7,073 nucleotides of DNA, from assembly GCA_023392135.1 (NCBI GenBank), contig JAEVZQ010000205.1, positions 1-7,073 on the forward strand, given 5' to 3'. Below are positions 1 through 6,490 of the stretch, piece by piece. The stretch comes from Pseudomonadota bacterium (GTDB taxonomy: Bacteria > Pseudomonadota > Alphaproteobacteria > Rhizobiales > Hyphomicrobiaceae). The position numbers were made by a program, and so were the translations under genes. The first letter of the stretch is position 1. Every line of letters starts with the position of its first letter. The notes under the pieces are model-generated. The model was not told the DNA's origin. It ran no database searches and saw only the letters and a program-made list of their open reading frames with translations.

Positions 1-401
1 GCGGGGCACGTTCCCCGGCCGGCCGATGCCATGCGTAAGCTCCTCAGATGTTGGAACGCCTGCGGATCACGCTGACACGCCGACATGAATTCCTGGCGAG
101 TCACGCGCTGCGACTTGACCCCGCCCGCCGAGCCGGATTTGGCCATGCCCTTGGAAGTCCCTCCGGCTGCTCCACCGGTTGCGCCGCTTTTGCCTGTCAT
201 GCCGGGAGAGGTCTGCGCCGTCTGAATGGCCTGATTCAGCCGTTGGGCCGTCTGACCCGTTACAAACCCCTTATTCTGGGTATCCGACTTCGACCAGATC
301 TGCTGGCATGCCTGCTGACCCTGCTGCGGCGCCTGGGCGTGCGCAGACAACGCGAGTCCGAAGGATGCAGCGGCCAGCGCTGCGATCTTGAGCATTCGCA
401 T
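1..401 (-). CDS. Small secreted protein with degenerate EF-hand-like segment (3' end outside window)
   Basis: Reading leftwards from ATG at 401, 133 codons are open with no stop before the window edge, so the gene is partial at its 3' end. The start is supported by a GGAGGA ribosome binding site (411-416) nine bases upstream. Residues 1-22 form a typical Sec signal peptide (basic start, Ala/Leu core, AHA before the cut), so the product is probably periplasmic or secreted. Residues 40-47 (D40, G45, V47, with N43 and K44 between) resemble an EF-hand loop, but most acidic ligands are missing. Residues 99-109 (RVTRQEF...C) look like a helix following a second such loop. Between them, residues 67-95 are Gly/Ser/Thr/Ala-rich and low in complexity. 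C32 and C109 could form a disulfide. EF-hand-like secreted proteins of this style are common in Rhizobiales. The family call is tentative and the function unknown. It is transcribed away from the other genes and probably unrelated to them. Confidence 0.72.
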   Translation of the reverse strand, partial: MRMLKIAALAAASFGLALSAHAQAPQQGQQACQQIWSKSDTQNKGFVTGQTAQRLNQAIQTAQTSPGMTGKSGATGGAAGGTSKGMAKSGSAGGVKSQRVTRQEFMSACQRDPQAFQHLRSLRMASAGRGTCP

Positions 402-410
402 CGGATGAAC

Positions 411-416
411 TCCTCC
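411..416 (-). promoter_or_regulatory. Ribosome binding site of the small secreted protein
   Basis: On the minus strand this reads GGAGGA, a near-perfect Shine-Dalgarno, nine bases before the ATG at 401. It fixes the start and confirms that the leftward frame is the coding one in this stretch. Confidence 0.7.
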
Positions 417-588
417 ATGGTTTCGTTTGCCCGCCTGCATTCGCAGATTCGGACGACCTGCAACGCGAGACAGAGAGGTTATGTTCCAGAGCCTTCACGG
501 TTCGCTAAACCTCGGCCGGAACGCGGCGCATCTGGACGGCGGTGCTTGCCTGGTGCACTCTCCGGGCATCGCTAAACCGTTGACTTTC

Positions 589-595
589 AGGGGGA
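589..595 (+). promoter_or_regulatory. Ribosome binding site selecting the GTG start at 601
   Basis: AGGGGGA lies five bases before GTG 601. The earlier in-frame ATG at 481 has only AGAGAGG two bases away, which is too close. This site is the main reason for calling a GTG start. Confidence 0.6.
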
Positions 596-600
596 TCAGA

Positions 601-1902
601 GTGCTTGAGCATGAGCCGTACTGGTGGCTCGAAGCGCCACCGCGGTCGCTGCCGCACGAGCCGATCGACGAAAGGTCGGACGTGGTCATCATCGGCGGCG
701 GCTATACGGGGCTGAGCGCGGCACTGACGCTGGCGCGTTCCGGCCGATCCGTGCAGGTTTTCGACCGCATGCGCCCAGGCGAGGGGGCGTCCACCCGGAA
801 TGGCGGCATCGCAAGCGGAAACCTGCGCCCTGGCTACCGGGAGCTTGCCGCTAAATTCGGCGAGGCGCGTGCCAGGTCGATCCTGGCGGAAGCGAAAGCC
901 GCCCGGGAGCACCTCGAGAGCTTTATTCGGACCGAGAAAATTGCCTGCGATCTGGTGATGACAGGCCGGTTCACGGGTGCGGCCATCGCGGCTGATTACG
1001 ACGCACTTGCACGCGATGCGGATTTGCTCCGCAGCACAATCGGCACGGAAATTCATGCCGTGCCTCGCAGCGAGCAGCGGGCTGTCCTCGGGACGGATTT
1101 CTACGAAGGCGGCGTTCTCCGGATGGATATCGGCGGCCTGCACCCGGGCAAGCTGCATCGCGAGTTGCTCCGGCTGGTTCTCGATGCCGGCGCGAAGGTG
1201 CATGGAGAAACGGCCGTCAGGGGTATCCGCTCCGATGGTGAGACATTCGAAGTCGAAACGGCCCGGGGCCGCGTGCGCGCAAGCCACGTCATAACAGGCA
1301 CGAATGGCTACACGGATGCTGTCGACCCATGGCTCCGGCGGCGCCTGGTGCCGGTCCGCAGCCGCATCATCGCGACGACGCCATTATCCGACAACTTGAT
1401 GCGGCAGCTCATGCCGAAGGGCGTGATGTGCTCGGAAACGCGCAAGCTACATTATTATTACAGACCCTCACCCGATGGCACCCGAATCCTGTTCGGCGGA
1501 CGTGATGGCTCGATCGCCGGTGATCCGCAATGGCCGACGGATAATTTGCGGCGCGCGCTGGCCGACATTTTTCCGGAGCTCGAAGGCGTCGAGATCACGC
1601 ACACATGGTTCGGACACGTAGCCATGAACCGCGATATGATCCCGCGGATCTTTTCCCGCAAAGGTGTTCGCTACGCGACGGGCTATTGTGGCTCGGGAGT
1701 CGTCTGGGCGAACTGGGCTGGCCGCAAGGCAGCGCTGCAGATCCTCGGCGAAGAAGATGGCAGATCGGCGCTCGATTTCCGCCCGCCCCCGCTCATTCCG
1801 CTTTACGACGGCAGACCCTGGTTCCTGCCCGCCGTCTTCGGCTGGATGACCGCACAGGACAGCCTTGCGGCACGGCGGCGCAAGCGGGAAAGAAAAGCCT
1901 GA
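601..1902 (+). CDS. FAD-dependent oxidoreductase, DAO family (PuuB/DadA-like)
   Basis: A 433-residue flavoenzyme of the DAO superfamily, which oxidises C-N bonds of amines or amino acids using FAD. The substrate here is unknown. The N-terminal Rossmann FAD-binding segment is at residues 28-55: the GxGxxG glycines are G32, G34 and G37, and the second strand ends in D55 where Glu is more usual. The NGG motif (67-69) after the dinucleotide fold is typical of the family. A Tyr-rich strand and turn (Y285-Y287, then DGTRILFGGR to residue 301) lies in the substrate/FAD domain, and G361-G366 (GYCGSG) is the C-terminal FAD-contact motif. The Arg-Pro-Trp-Phe-Leu-Pro segment near the end is common in PuuB-like members. 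There is no signal peptide, so it is cytoplasmic. The length fits the family. GTG 601 is chosen because of its ribosome site and because the family-like sequence begins there. It is followed after 34 bp by the PHP-like gene, suggesting one operon. Confidence 0.88.
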   Translation: MLEHEPYWWLEAPPRSLPHEPIDERSDVVIIGGGYTGLSAALTLARSGRSVQVFDRMRPGEGASTRNGGIASGNLRPGYRELAAKFGEARARSILAEAKAAREHLESFIRTEKIACDLVMTGRFTGAAIAADYDALARDADLLRSTIGTEIHAVPRSEQRAVLGTDFYEGGVLRMDIGGLHPGKLHRELLRLVLDAGAKVHGETAVRGIRSDGETFEVETARGRVRASHVITGTNGYTDAVDPWLRRRLVPVRSRIIATTPLSDNLMRQLMPKGVMCSETRKLHYYYRPSPDGTRILFGGRDGSIAGDPQWPTDNLRRALADIFPELEGVEITHTWFGHVAMNRDMIPRIFSRKGVRYATGYCGSGVVWANWAGRKAALQILGEEDGRSALDFRPPPLIPLYDGRPWFLPAVFGWMTAQDSLAARRRKRERKA

Positions 1903-1926
1903 TCTACTGCGACACAAGAACAAGTC

Positions 1927-1935
1927 AGGGGGAAG
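1927..1935 (+). promoter_or_regulatory. Ribosome binding site for the PHP-like gene
   Basis: AGGGGGAAG just before GTG 1937. The spacing is short (three bases after AGGGGGA), but no better site exists for the in-frame ATG at 1865, inside the upstream gene, or for the ATG at 1967. Confidence 0.5.
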
Positions 1936-1936
1936 C

Positions 1937-4201
1937 GTGCCATATTCAGACTATCGCCCGGACCTGATGGGATCGGCGCGATTGGAGCCGTCCGGCAGTT
2001 TCGAGGCCGGCTCCATGCAATCGTTCGCGCTCGTCTACACAGCAGGCGCCTTCGGCATCGACGATACGGGGTCTATCAAGATCGGGTTTCGATTTGCCAC
2101 CGATTTCGGCCCCGTGCAGTTCGACCGTCCGGAAGCGCCCGGGTACACGACGGTGGAGGCCTCCAACGGCGCGACGCTCGAGGCCCGCTGGGAGTTCAAG
2201 CGCAATATCCGGCCCTGGAGCCGCTCTCTTTATATCGGGGTGGTGAAGGATTTTCTGCGGCCGGGGGACACAATCACCATCCGCTTCGGCGACCGGCGGT
2301 TCGGATCGCCTGGCATTCGGCTGCAGACTTATTGTGAGCGGGAGTTCGAATTCCGCGTCTTCGTCGATGCCATTGCGACCTACGATTACGTCGCGCTGCC
2401 GCAAAGTCCCAAGATCTCGATCGTTCCTGGCGCGCCGGTAAAGTGGCTTGCCCTGCTGCCCACCAAGGTGCGGGCGGGGCAGCCGTTCCGCCTGGCGGTG
2501 AAGGCCAACGATGCCTGGGGGAATGCTTCGGATCAGATCGGTGGCCGACGCTTCACATTGATGCCCAGCCGGCCGGTCCCGGGTCTGCCCGAGACGATCA
2601 CCTGCGAGGCTGGGGCCTTTGCTGCCGTGGCCGAGGACCTGAGCGTGAACGAGCCGGGTGACCTCACCATTGCGGCAGTGGATGAAGGGGGGCATGAGGT
2701 GTGCCGCTCGAACCCACTGCGCATCGCCGAGCCGCAGGCGCCGCTGGTGCACTTCTGGGGCGATACCCACGGCCAGTCCAACGAGACGCTCGGCACCAAC
2801 TCGGCCCGCGATTATTTCGAGTTCGGCCGCGACAGAGCGTTCCTGGACGTAATGAGCCACCAGGGAAACGACTTCCAGATTGCGCGAGCGTTCTGGCGCG
2901 AGCTCAACGCCCTCACGGCAGAATTCGATGAGCCAGGGCGCTTTGTGTGCATTCCCGGATACGAGTGGTCAGCCAATACGGCCGTCGGCGGCGATCGCAA
3001 TGTCCATTTCCGGCGTGAGGGCGAGTCGATCCACCGCTCGTCCCATGCCCAGATCGGCGATGCGACGGATATCGTTGATGAGCCCAGCGATGCTCACGAT
3101 GCCGCCGCCTTGTTCGAAAAGCTCGCCGGAAGGGACTGCGTTGTTCTGGCCCATGTCGGCGGGCGCTATGCGGACATCGCTTATGCCCACGACGGGCGGC
3201 TCGAAACGGCGGTCGAGGTCCATTCCGCCTGGGGCACCTTCGAGTGGATTTTGCACAGCGCATTCGACAAGGGCTACCGCGTCGGGGTGGTCTGCAACTC
3301 TGATGGTCACAAGGGCCGTCCCGGCGCCGATTTCCCGGGAGCCTCGTTCTTTGGCGCGACAGGAGGTCTGACCTGCTATCTCGCACCGCGGCTCGATCGC
3401 GATGCGATCTTCGAAGCCCTCAGGCGCCGTCACCACTATGGCACCACCGGAAACCGGATGCTGCTGAGCGTCGAGGCGCAGCTGCCGCAGCCCGGATTAC
3501 TCTATCCGCGCGATCCCGCTGTCTTCCCGCAGGCCGAGACACGCGGGACAGACCGCGCCATCATGGGCGATATCGTCAGCGTAGCAGGAGACGAGGTGGT
3601 GCTCGAGGTGGAGGCTGTCGGCTCTGCGCCCATCGAGCGGCTTGACGTCTTCGATGGCTTCGACCTGATCGAAACGGTGCGGCCATTCCGTACCGAACAC
3701 CTTGGCGCCCGGATCCGGGTCATCTGGGAAGGCGCCGAGTATCGCGGCCGCGCGCGCACCACGGTCTGGGACGGCGGCCTCGAGATTACGGATAATGGCA
3801 TTCGCAGCGCAGCAATGATTAACAATTGGAATCTCGACCGCGGGATTCAGACCCAAAGCGGAAGCCAGCTCGCCTGGAAAGCGGTGACCACCGGTAATTT
3901 CGGCGGCCTCGATCTCTGGCTGGAGCAATCATCCGATGGCCAGCTCGCGATCGAAACCCGTCATGTGAAGCGGAACATTGCGGTTTCAGAAATCGGGCTT
4001 TCTGACCTGATCGCCGAGGCGGGTGGCCTGGAGCGCCGCATGAGATTTTACCGGCTGCCTGAAACGATGCAGGAGAACAGGGTAAAGCTGCAAAGACCCA
4101 TAAGGCTGCGGCAGCGGGGCGACACGCGCCTTTTTGTGCGGGTCACGCAGGAAGACGGTCACCGCGCCTGGTCGAGTCCAATCTATCTGTTTCGCCGATA
4201 G
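1937..4201 (+). CDS. PHP-like putative metallohydrolase, DUF3604-like
   Basis: A 754-residue multidomain protein. Residues 1 to about 160 are beta-rich with no motif I recognise. Residues 163 to about 265 look like an Ig-like beta sandwich (GQPFRL, DAWGN). The centre, about 270-510, resembles a PHP metallohydrolase core. Candidate metal ligands are D276 and H278 (GDTH), H308 (MSHQGND), the Glu in PGYEWS, H406 (LAHVGG), H429 (VEVHS), and D456/H458 (NSDGH). A conserved-looking block RRRHHYGTTGNR (to residue 507) ends the core, and about 540-754 is a C-terminal beta-rich region. I recall this layout from DUF3604 proteins, but I could not search for it. PHP folds use two or three metals for phosphoester or related hydrolysis; the substrate is unknown here. 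No signal peptide is seen, so it is probably cytoplasmic. GTG 1937 is preferred; ATG 1865 would overlap the oxidoreductase, and ATG 1967 is an alternative. It probably forms an operon with that oxidoreductase and ends at a terminator. Confidence 0.82.
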   Translation: MPYSDYRPDLMGSARLEPSGSFEAGSMQSFALVYTAGAFGIDDTGSIKIGFRFATDFGPVQFDRPEAPGYTTVEASNGATLEARWEFKRNIRPWSRSLYIGVVKDFLRPGDTITIRFGDRRFGSPGIRLQTYCEREFEFRVFVDAIATYDYVALPQSPKISIVPGAPVKWLALLPTKVRAGQPFRLAVKANDAWGNASDQIGGRRFTLMPSRPVPGLPETITCEAGAFAAVAEDLSVNEPGDLTIAAVDEGGHEVCRSNPLRIAEPQAPLVHFWGDTHGQSNETLGTNSARDYFEFGRDRAFLDVMSHQGNDFQIARAFWRELNALTAEFDEPGRFVCIPGYEWSANTAVGGDRNVHFRREGESIHRSSHAQIGDATDIVDEPSDAHDAAALFEKLAGRDCVVLAHVGGRYADIAYAHDGRLETAVEVHSAWGTFEWILHSAFDKGYRVGVVCNSDGHKGRPGADFPGASFFGATGGLTCYLAPRLDRDAIFEALRRRHHYGTTGNRMLLSVEAQLPQPGLLYPRDPAVFPQAETRGTDRAIMGDIVSVAGDEVVLEVEAVGSAPIERLDVFDGFDLIETVRPFRTEHLGARIRVIWEGAEYRGRARTTVWDGGLEITDNGIRSAAMINNWNLDRGIQTQSGSQLAWKAVTTGNFGGLDLWLEQSSDGQLAIETRHVKRNIAVSEIGLSDLIAEAGGLERRMRFYRLPETMQENRVKLQRPIRLRQRGDTRLFVRVTQEDGHRAWSSPIYLFRR

Positions 4202-4246
4202 TGCAGTTTTGCCGCGGAGTTGCGGCAATGGTGCACCATTCTTTTT
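4201..4246 (+). terminator. Rho-independent terminator-like hairpin after the PHP-like gene
   Basis: The inner stem is TTGCCGC (4209-4215) with GCGGCAA (4222-4228) around a six-base loop. It is extended by an outer stem, GTGCA (4201-4205) with TGCAC (4232-4236), across a 3x3 internal loop. A five-T run (4242-4246) follows. It begins at the last base of the stop codon, which fits the end of the oxidoreductase/PHP-like operon. Confidence 0.6.
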
Positions 4247-4270
4247 CAGCTCTGTTCGTGGTTAAAGCAA

Positions 4271-4299
4271 CCCTGCTGCGGTGATGCTCCGCAGCGGGG
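4271..4299. repeat. Strong inverted repeat / hairpin
   Basis: CCCTGCTGCGG (4271-4281) pairs with CCGCAGCGGGG (4289-4299): an 11-bp stem with one G-T wobble and a seven-base loop. It has no T-run on either side, so it is not a standard terminator. It lies 25 bp after the first terminator-like hairpin. It could be a transcript-end stabiliser, a back-up stop or an intergenic repeat. Confidence 0.6.
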
Positions 4300-4312
4300 C
4301 TTATCGATGCTG

Positions 4313-4363
4313 TCACAATGATGTAATGTGATTGAGCGGTAAGAGCTTGATCTTTGAAAGCTC
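4313..4363. promoter_or_regulatory. Two short dyads, possible operators
   Basis: TCACA (4313-4317) and TGTGA (4327-4331) form one dyad with a nine-base spacer. GAGCTT (4343-4348) and AAGCTC (4358-4363) form another, also with a nine-base spacer. Their centres (4322 and 4353) are 31 bp apart, close to three helical turns. The second overlaps the candidate -35. Short dyads with wide spacers arise by chance, so this is only a candidate. Confidence 0.25.
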
Positions 4364-4380
4364 TCCGACTTTGATATGGT
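4354..4380 (+). promoter_or_regulatory. Weak sigma-70-like promoter candidate for the transport operon
   Basis: TTGAAA (4354-4359) and TATGGT (4375-4380) are separated by 15 bp, slightly shorter than the usual 16-18. The position, about 180 bp ahead of the ATPase start, is plausible because a terminator isolates this operon from the upstream genes. No other pair in the spacer looked better. Confidence 0.25.
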
Positions 4381-4525
4381 AAACGGCGCGGAGCTAATCG
4401 TTCGTCGCGATTTGTTCCGGGCATTTGCGAGCAGACGCCTCAGGCCCGCGTCGGTGCGATCGTATGCGCCGATGCCAAGGACGCTCGCCACTTTGGAAGC
4501 CGGGCTCATATCCCGGAAGCGGTTG

Positions 4526-4564
4526 ATGAAACTGACACTCCGAGACGATCGCCGTATCAGATGA
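4526..4564 (+). CDS. Possible 12-codon leader ORF overlapping the ATPase start
   Basis: ATG 4526 has a good ribosome site, GGAAG (4515-4519), six bases upstream. It encodes [12 protein letters not shown] and stops at TGA 4562-4564, which overlaps the ATPase ATG (4561) as ATGA. The ATPase start has no clear Shine-Dalgarno of its own, so ribosomes finishing this short frame could restart there. A peptide this short has no independent coding evidence. The alternative is that it is chance and the ATPase uses a weak site around GAGACG at 4542. Confidence 0.3.
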   Translation: MKLTLRDDRRIR

Positions 4565-6486
4565 GTGACCTGCTGCGTATCGAAGACCTGAGGATCTCGT
4601 TTTCGCTGCATGGCATTTTGCATGAGGTCGTCAAGGGCGTGAGCTTCCGGGTCCGGCGTGGCAGCGTCGTGGCCCTGGTGGGCGAGTCGGGCTCAGGCAA
4701 ATCGGTTATCGCGCAGTCCATCATGGGCATCCTCCCGCAGGCCGGGGCGGTCGGGGGTGGCCGTATCCTCCTCGAACCGGACGGCAGATCGAAACCCGCA
4801 GACATTGCCGCACTCGATCCGGACGGGTCCGAAATGCGCAGATTGCGCGGCACGGCCATGTCGATGATCTTCCAGGAGCCGATGACCTCGCTGGCGCCGC
4901 TCCACACCATCGGCAACCAGATCTCCGAGGCCCTGACGACACATATTCCGGCCGGGAGAAGGGAAGCGCGCGCGCGTAGTGAGGAAATGCTCGGGCTGGT
5001 CGGCTTTCCCGATCCGAAGCGCGCCTTCGACATGTATCCGTTCGAGCTTTCCGGCGGCCTTCGTCAGCGGGCGATGATCGCCATGGCGCTTATTTGCCGA
5101 CCGGCGCTGCTGATCGCCGACGAGCCGACGACGGCGCTCGACGTTACCATACAGGCCCAGGTGCTCAGTCTGCTCAAAGAGCTGCAGCAGAAGCTCAACA
5201 TGGGCATGCTGCTCATCACGCACGATCTCGGCGTCGTTGCAAACATGGCCGACGAGGTGGTCGTCATTTATCACGGCCAGATCATGGAGGCGGGCACCGC
5301 GGACGCGATCTTCCGCACGCCGCAGCATCCCTATTTGAAGGCATTGCTGAAGGCGGTGCCGCATTTTGATATGGGCCCCGGTGAAAGGCTGATATCGCTG
5401 CGGGATTCCGAAAAGAAGAAAAATGGACCGGTTCCGGCTCCTCGTTCTCCTGCTCCTTCGGCCCAGCTCAGGGCGCCATCCCAGGCAGACGCACCGCTGC
5501 TGAAGGCGCGGGACCTGAAGAAATGTTTCGAGACTCGCAAGCAGGGCTGGTTCGGCAGCTCCGGTTTGCAGAAAATCGCGGCGGTTGACGGCGTCAGCTT
5601 CGATGTAAGGCGTGGGGAATGCCTCGGGCTCGTCGGGGAGTCCGGCTGCGGAAAGTCGACGCTCAGTAAAATATTAATGCGCGCTGTCACGCCGGATCAC
5701 GGCAGTCTGGTCTATTCCGGGCCCAGCGGTGAAAAGGTCGACCTCCTGAAGCTCGATGGATCGGCGCTCAAGTCGTTCCGGCCGCGCATTCAGATGGTGT
5801 TTCAGGATCCCGTGAGCTCCCTTTCGCCGCGCATGACCGTCCTCAACATCATTCGAGAGCCGCTTCAGATCCATGGACGCGGGAGTGCCCGACAGCAGGT
5901 CGATCGGTGTGTCGAGCTGATGGAGGCCGTGGGACTCGATCCGCGCTTCCTGAACCGCTATCCGCACAGTTTCTCCGGCGGTCAGCGGCAACGGATCGGC
6001 ATTGCGCGGGCGCTGGCGCTCAATCCCGATATGCTCATTCTAGACGAGCCCGTCTCGGCACTCGATGTCTCCGTGCAGGCGCAGATTCTGAACCTGCTGA
6101 AAGACCTCAAGTCGGAATTCGGGCTGACCTATCTCTTCATTTCCCACAATCTGGCTGTCGTGGACTACATGGCAGACCGCATCGCGGTGATGGCACGTGG
6201 CCGCCTTGTCGAAGTTGCGCCGCGTCATGTGCTGTTCCGAAAGCCTGTGCACCCTTATACACGGGCACTGTTGAATGCAGTGCCTTATCCCGATCTCGAT
6301 CGGCCGCTCGATTTCAAGCTGCTCAACATTGGCGGCGCTTCGGACGAGGCGAGTTGGCCTCCGCAGTTCCGGAGAGATGGCTCTGGAATACGCCTTGAGT
6401 ACATCAACCTCGGCGGGGGCCATCGTGTGTTGGCGAACCCGAATGCAGATGCCGGGGAGCTGGATGCGATCGAGGCTGGTGCGTGA
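4561..6486 (+). CDS. Fused peptide-type ABC transporter ATPase (DppD-DppF / GsiA-like)
   Basis: A 641-residue cytoplasmic protein carrying both nucleotide-binding domains of a PepT-class (peptide/opine/nickel) importer; it powers uptake by hydrolysing ATP. Domain 1 has Walker A GESGSGKS (41-48), Q-loop Q105, signature LSGGLRQR (163-170), Walker B ending D187-E188 and switch H221, then an HPY segment typical of oligopeptide ATPases. A Pro/Ala/Ser-rich linker follows, about 281-318. Domain 2 has Walker [10 protein letters not shown] (359-367), Q415, signature FSGGQRQR (471-478), Walker B ending D495-E496, H529, and a second HPY (564-566). All catalytic residues are present in both halves, so both sites look active. 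The Cys-containing tail found in many single-domain DppD/DppF proteins is absent at both HPY regions. The C-terminus instead carries a WPPQF...LGGGHRV segment. The start overlaps a possible leader ORF. The stop overlaps the GTG of the binding-protein gene, showing an operon. Confidence 0.95.
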   Translation: MSDLLRIEDLRISFSLHGILHEVVKGVSFRVRRGSVVALVGESGSGKSVIAQSIMGILPQAGAVGGGRILLEPDGRSKPADIAALDPDGSEMRRLRGTAMSMIFQEPMTSLAPLHTIGNQISEALTTHIPAGRREARARSEEMLGLVGFPDPKRAFDMYPFELSGGLRQRAMIAMALICRPALLIADEPTTALDVTIQAQVLSLLKELQQKLNMGMLLITHDLGVVANMADEVVVIYHGQIMEAGTADAIFRTPQHPYLKALLKAVPHFDMGPGERLISLRDSEKKKNGPVPAPRSPAPSAQLRAPSQADAPLLKARDLKKCFETRKQGWFGSSGLQKIAAVDGVSFDVRRGECLGLVGESGCGKSTLSKILMRAVTPDHGSLVYSGPSGEKVDLLKLDGSALKSFRPRIQMVFQDPVSSLSPRMTVLNIIREPLQIHGRGSARQQVDRCVELMEAVGLDPRFLNRYPHSFSGGQRQRIGIARALALNPDMLILDEPVSALDVSVQAQILNLLKDLKSEFGLTYLFISHNLAVVDYMADRIAVMARGRLVEVAPRHVLFRKPVHPYTRALLNAVPYPDLDRPLDFKLLNIGGASDEASWPPQFRRDGSGIRLEYINLGGGHRVLANPNADAGELDAIEAGA

Positions 6487-6490
6487 GGGG
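6472..6490 (+). promoter_or_regulatory. Two candidate ribosome sites for the binding-protein gene
   Basis: GAGG (6472-6475) is seven bases before GTG 6483, whose GTGA overlaps the ATPase stop. GAGGGG (6485-6490) is ten bases before a second in-frame GTG at 6501. Both are reasonable, so the start is uncertain by six codons. The overlap favours 6483; the compact signal peptide favours 6501. Confidence 0.45.

Larger units (their letters stand above)
402..600. other. Divergent intergenic spacer
   Basis: About 200 bp lie between the leftward secreted-protein gene and the rightward oxidoreductase gene, so both promoters should be here. I see no convincing -35/-10 pair. A 10-bp direct repeat, TCGCTAAACC, occurs at 502-511 and 569-578, 67 bp apart. 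The oxidoreductase frame stays open back to an ATG at 427, and a second in-frame ATG lies at 481, but that extension has no family-like sequence and I treat it as non-coding. Confidence 0.5.
4247..4560. other. Long spacer before the transport operon
   Basis: About 314 bp with no gene I can support. It contains a strong hairpin (4271-4299), two short dyads (4313-4331 and 4343-4363), a weak promoter-like pair (4354-4380) and a possible 12-codon leader ORF (4526-4564). Open frames on both strands are present but lack ribosome sites and family-like sequence. Confidence 0.5.

Noticed and set aside
48..575. Rightward open frame of 175 codons at the left end
   Set aside because: It runs opposite the secreted-protein gene, which has a signal peptide and a strong ribosome site, and then crosses the divergent spacer.
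580..585. TTGACT as a -35 box
   Set aside because: It is only 15 bases before the GTG at 601 and overlaps the ribosome site region, leaving no room for a -10 and a transcript start.
427..600. N-terminal extension of the oxidoreductase from ATG 427 or ATG 481
   Set aside because: The frame is open, but the extra residues do not resemble the DAO family, ATG 481 has its purine-rich site only two bases away, and GTG 601 has a well-placed AGGGGGA just before family-like sequence.
505..1287. Long leftward open frame (260 codons) opposite the oxidoreductase
   Set aside because: It is antisense to a clear flavoenzyme with recognisable motifs; long antisense frames are common in GC-rich coding DNA, and its translation has no recognisable domain.
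1946..2860. Long leftward open frame (304 codons) opposite the PHP-like gene
   Set aside because: Same reason: it is a shadow of a coherent rightward protein and has no family-like motif.
4375..4560. ATPase frame open upstream of ATG 4561, suggesting a longer N-terminus
   Set aside because: No ATG, GTG or TTG start is present in this stretch in frame, and ABC ATPases of this type normally begin where ATG 4561 places the start.
4376..4564. Longer 62-codon frame ending at the ATPase start
   Set aside because: Its ATG lies inside the candidate -10 and has no ribosome site; only the last 12 codons, with their own SD, are worth keeping as a possible leader.
4246..4623. Leftward 125-codon frame across the long spacer
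   Set aside because: It runs through both the hairpin region and the ATPase start, and its Ser/Arg-rich translation resembles no family I recognise.
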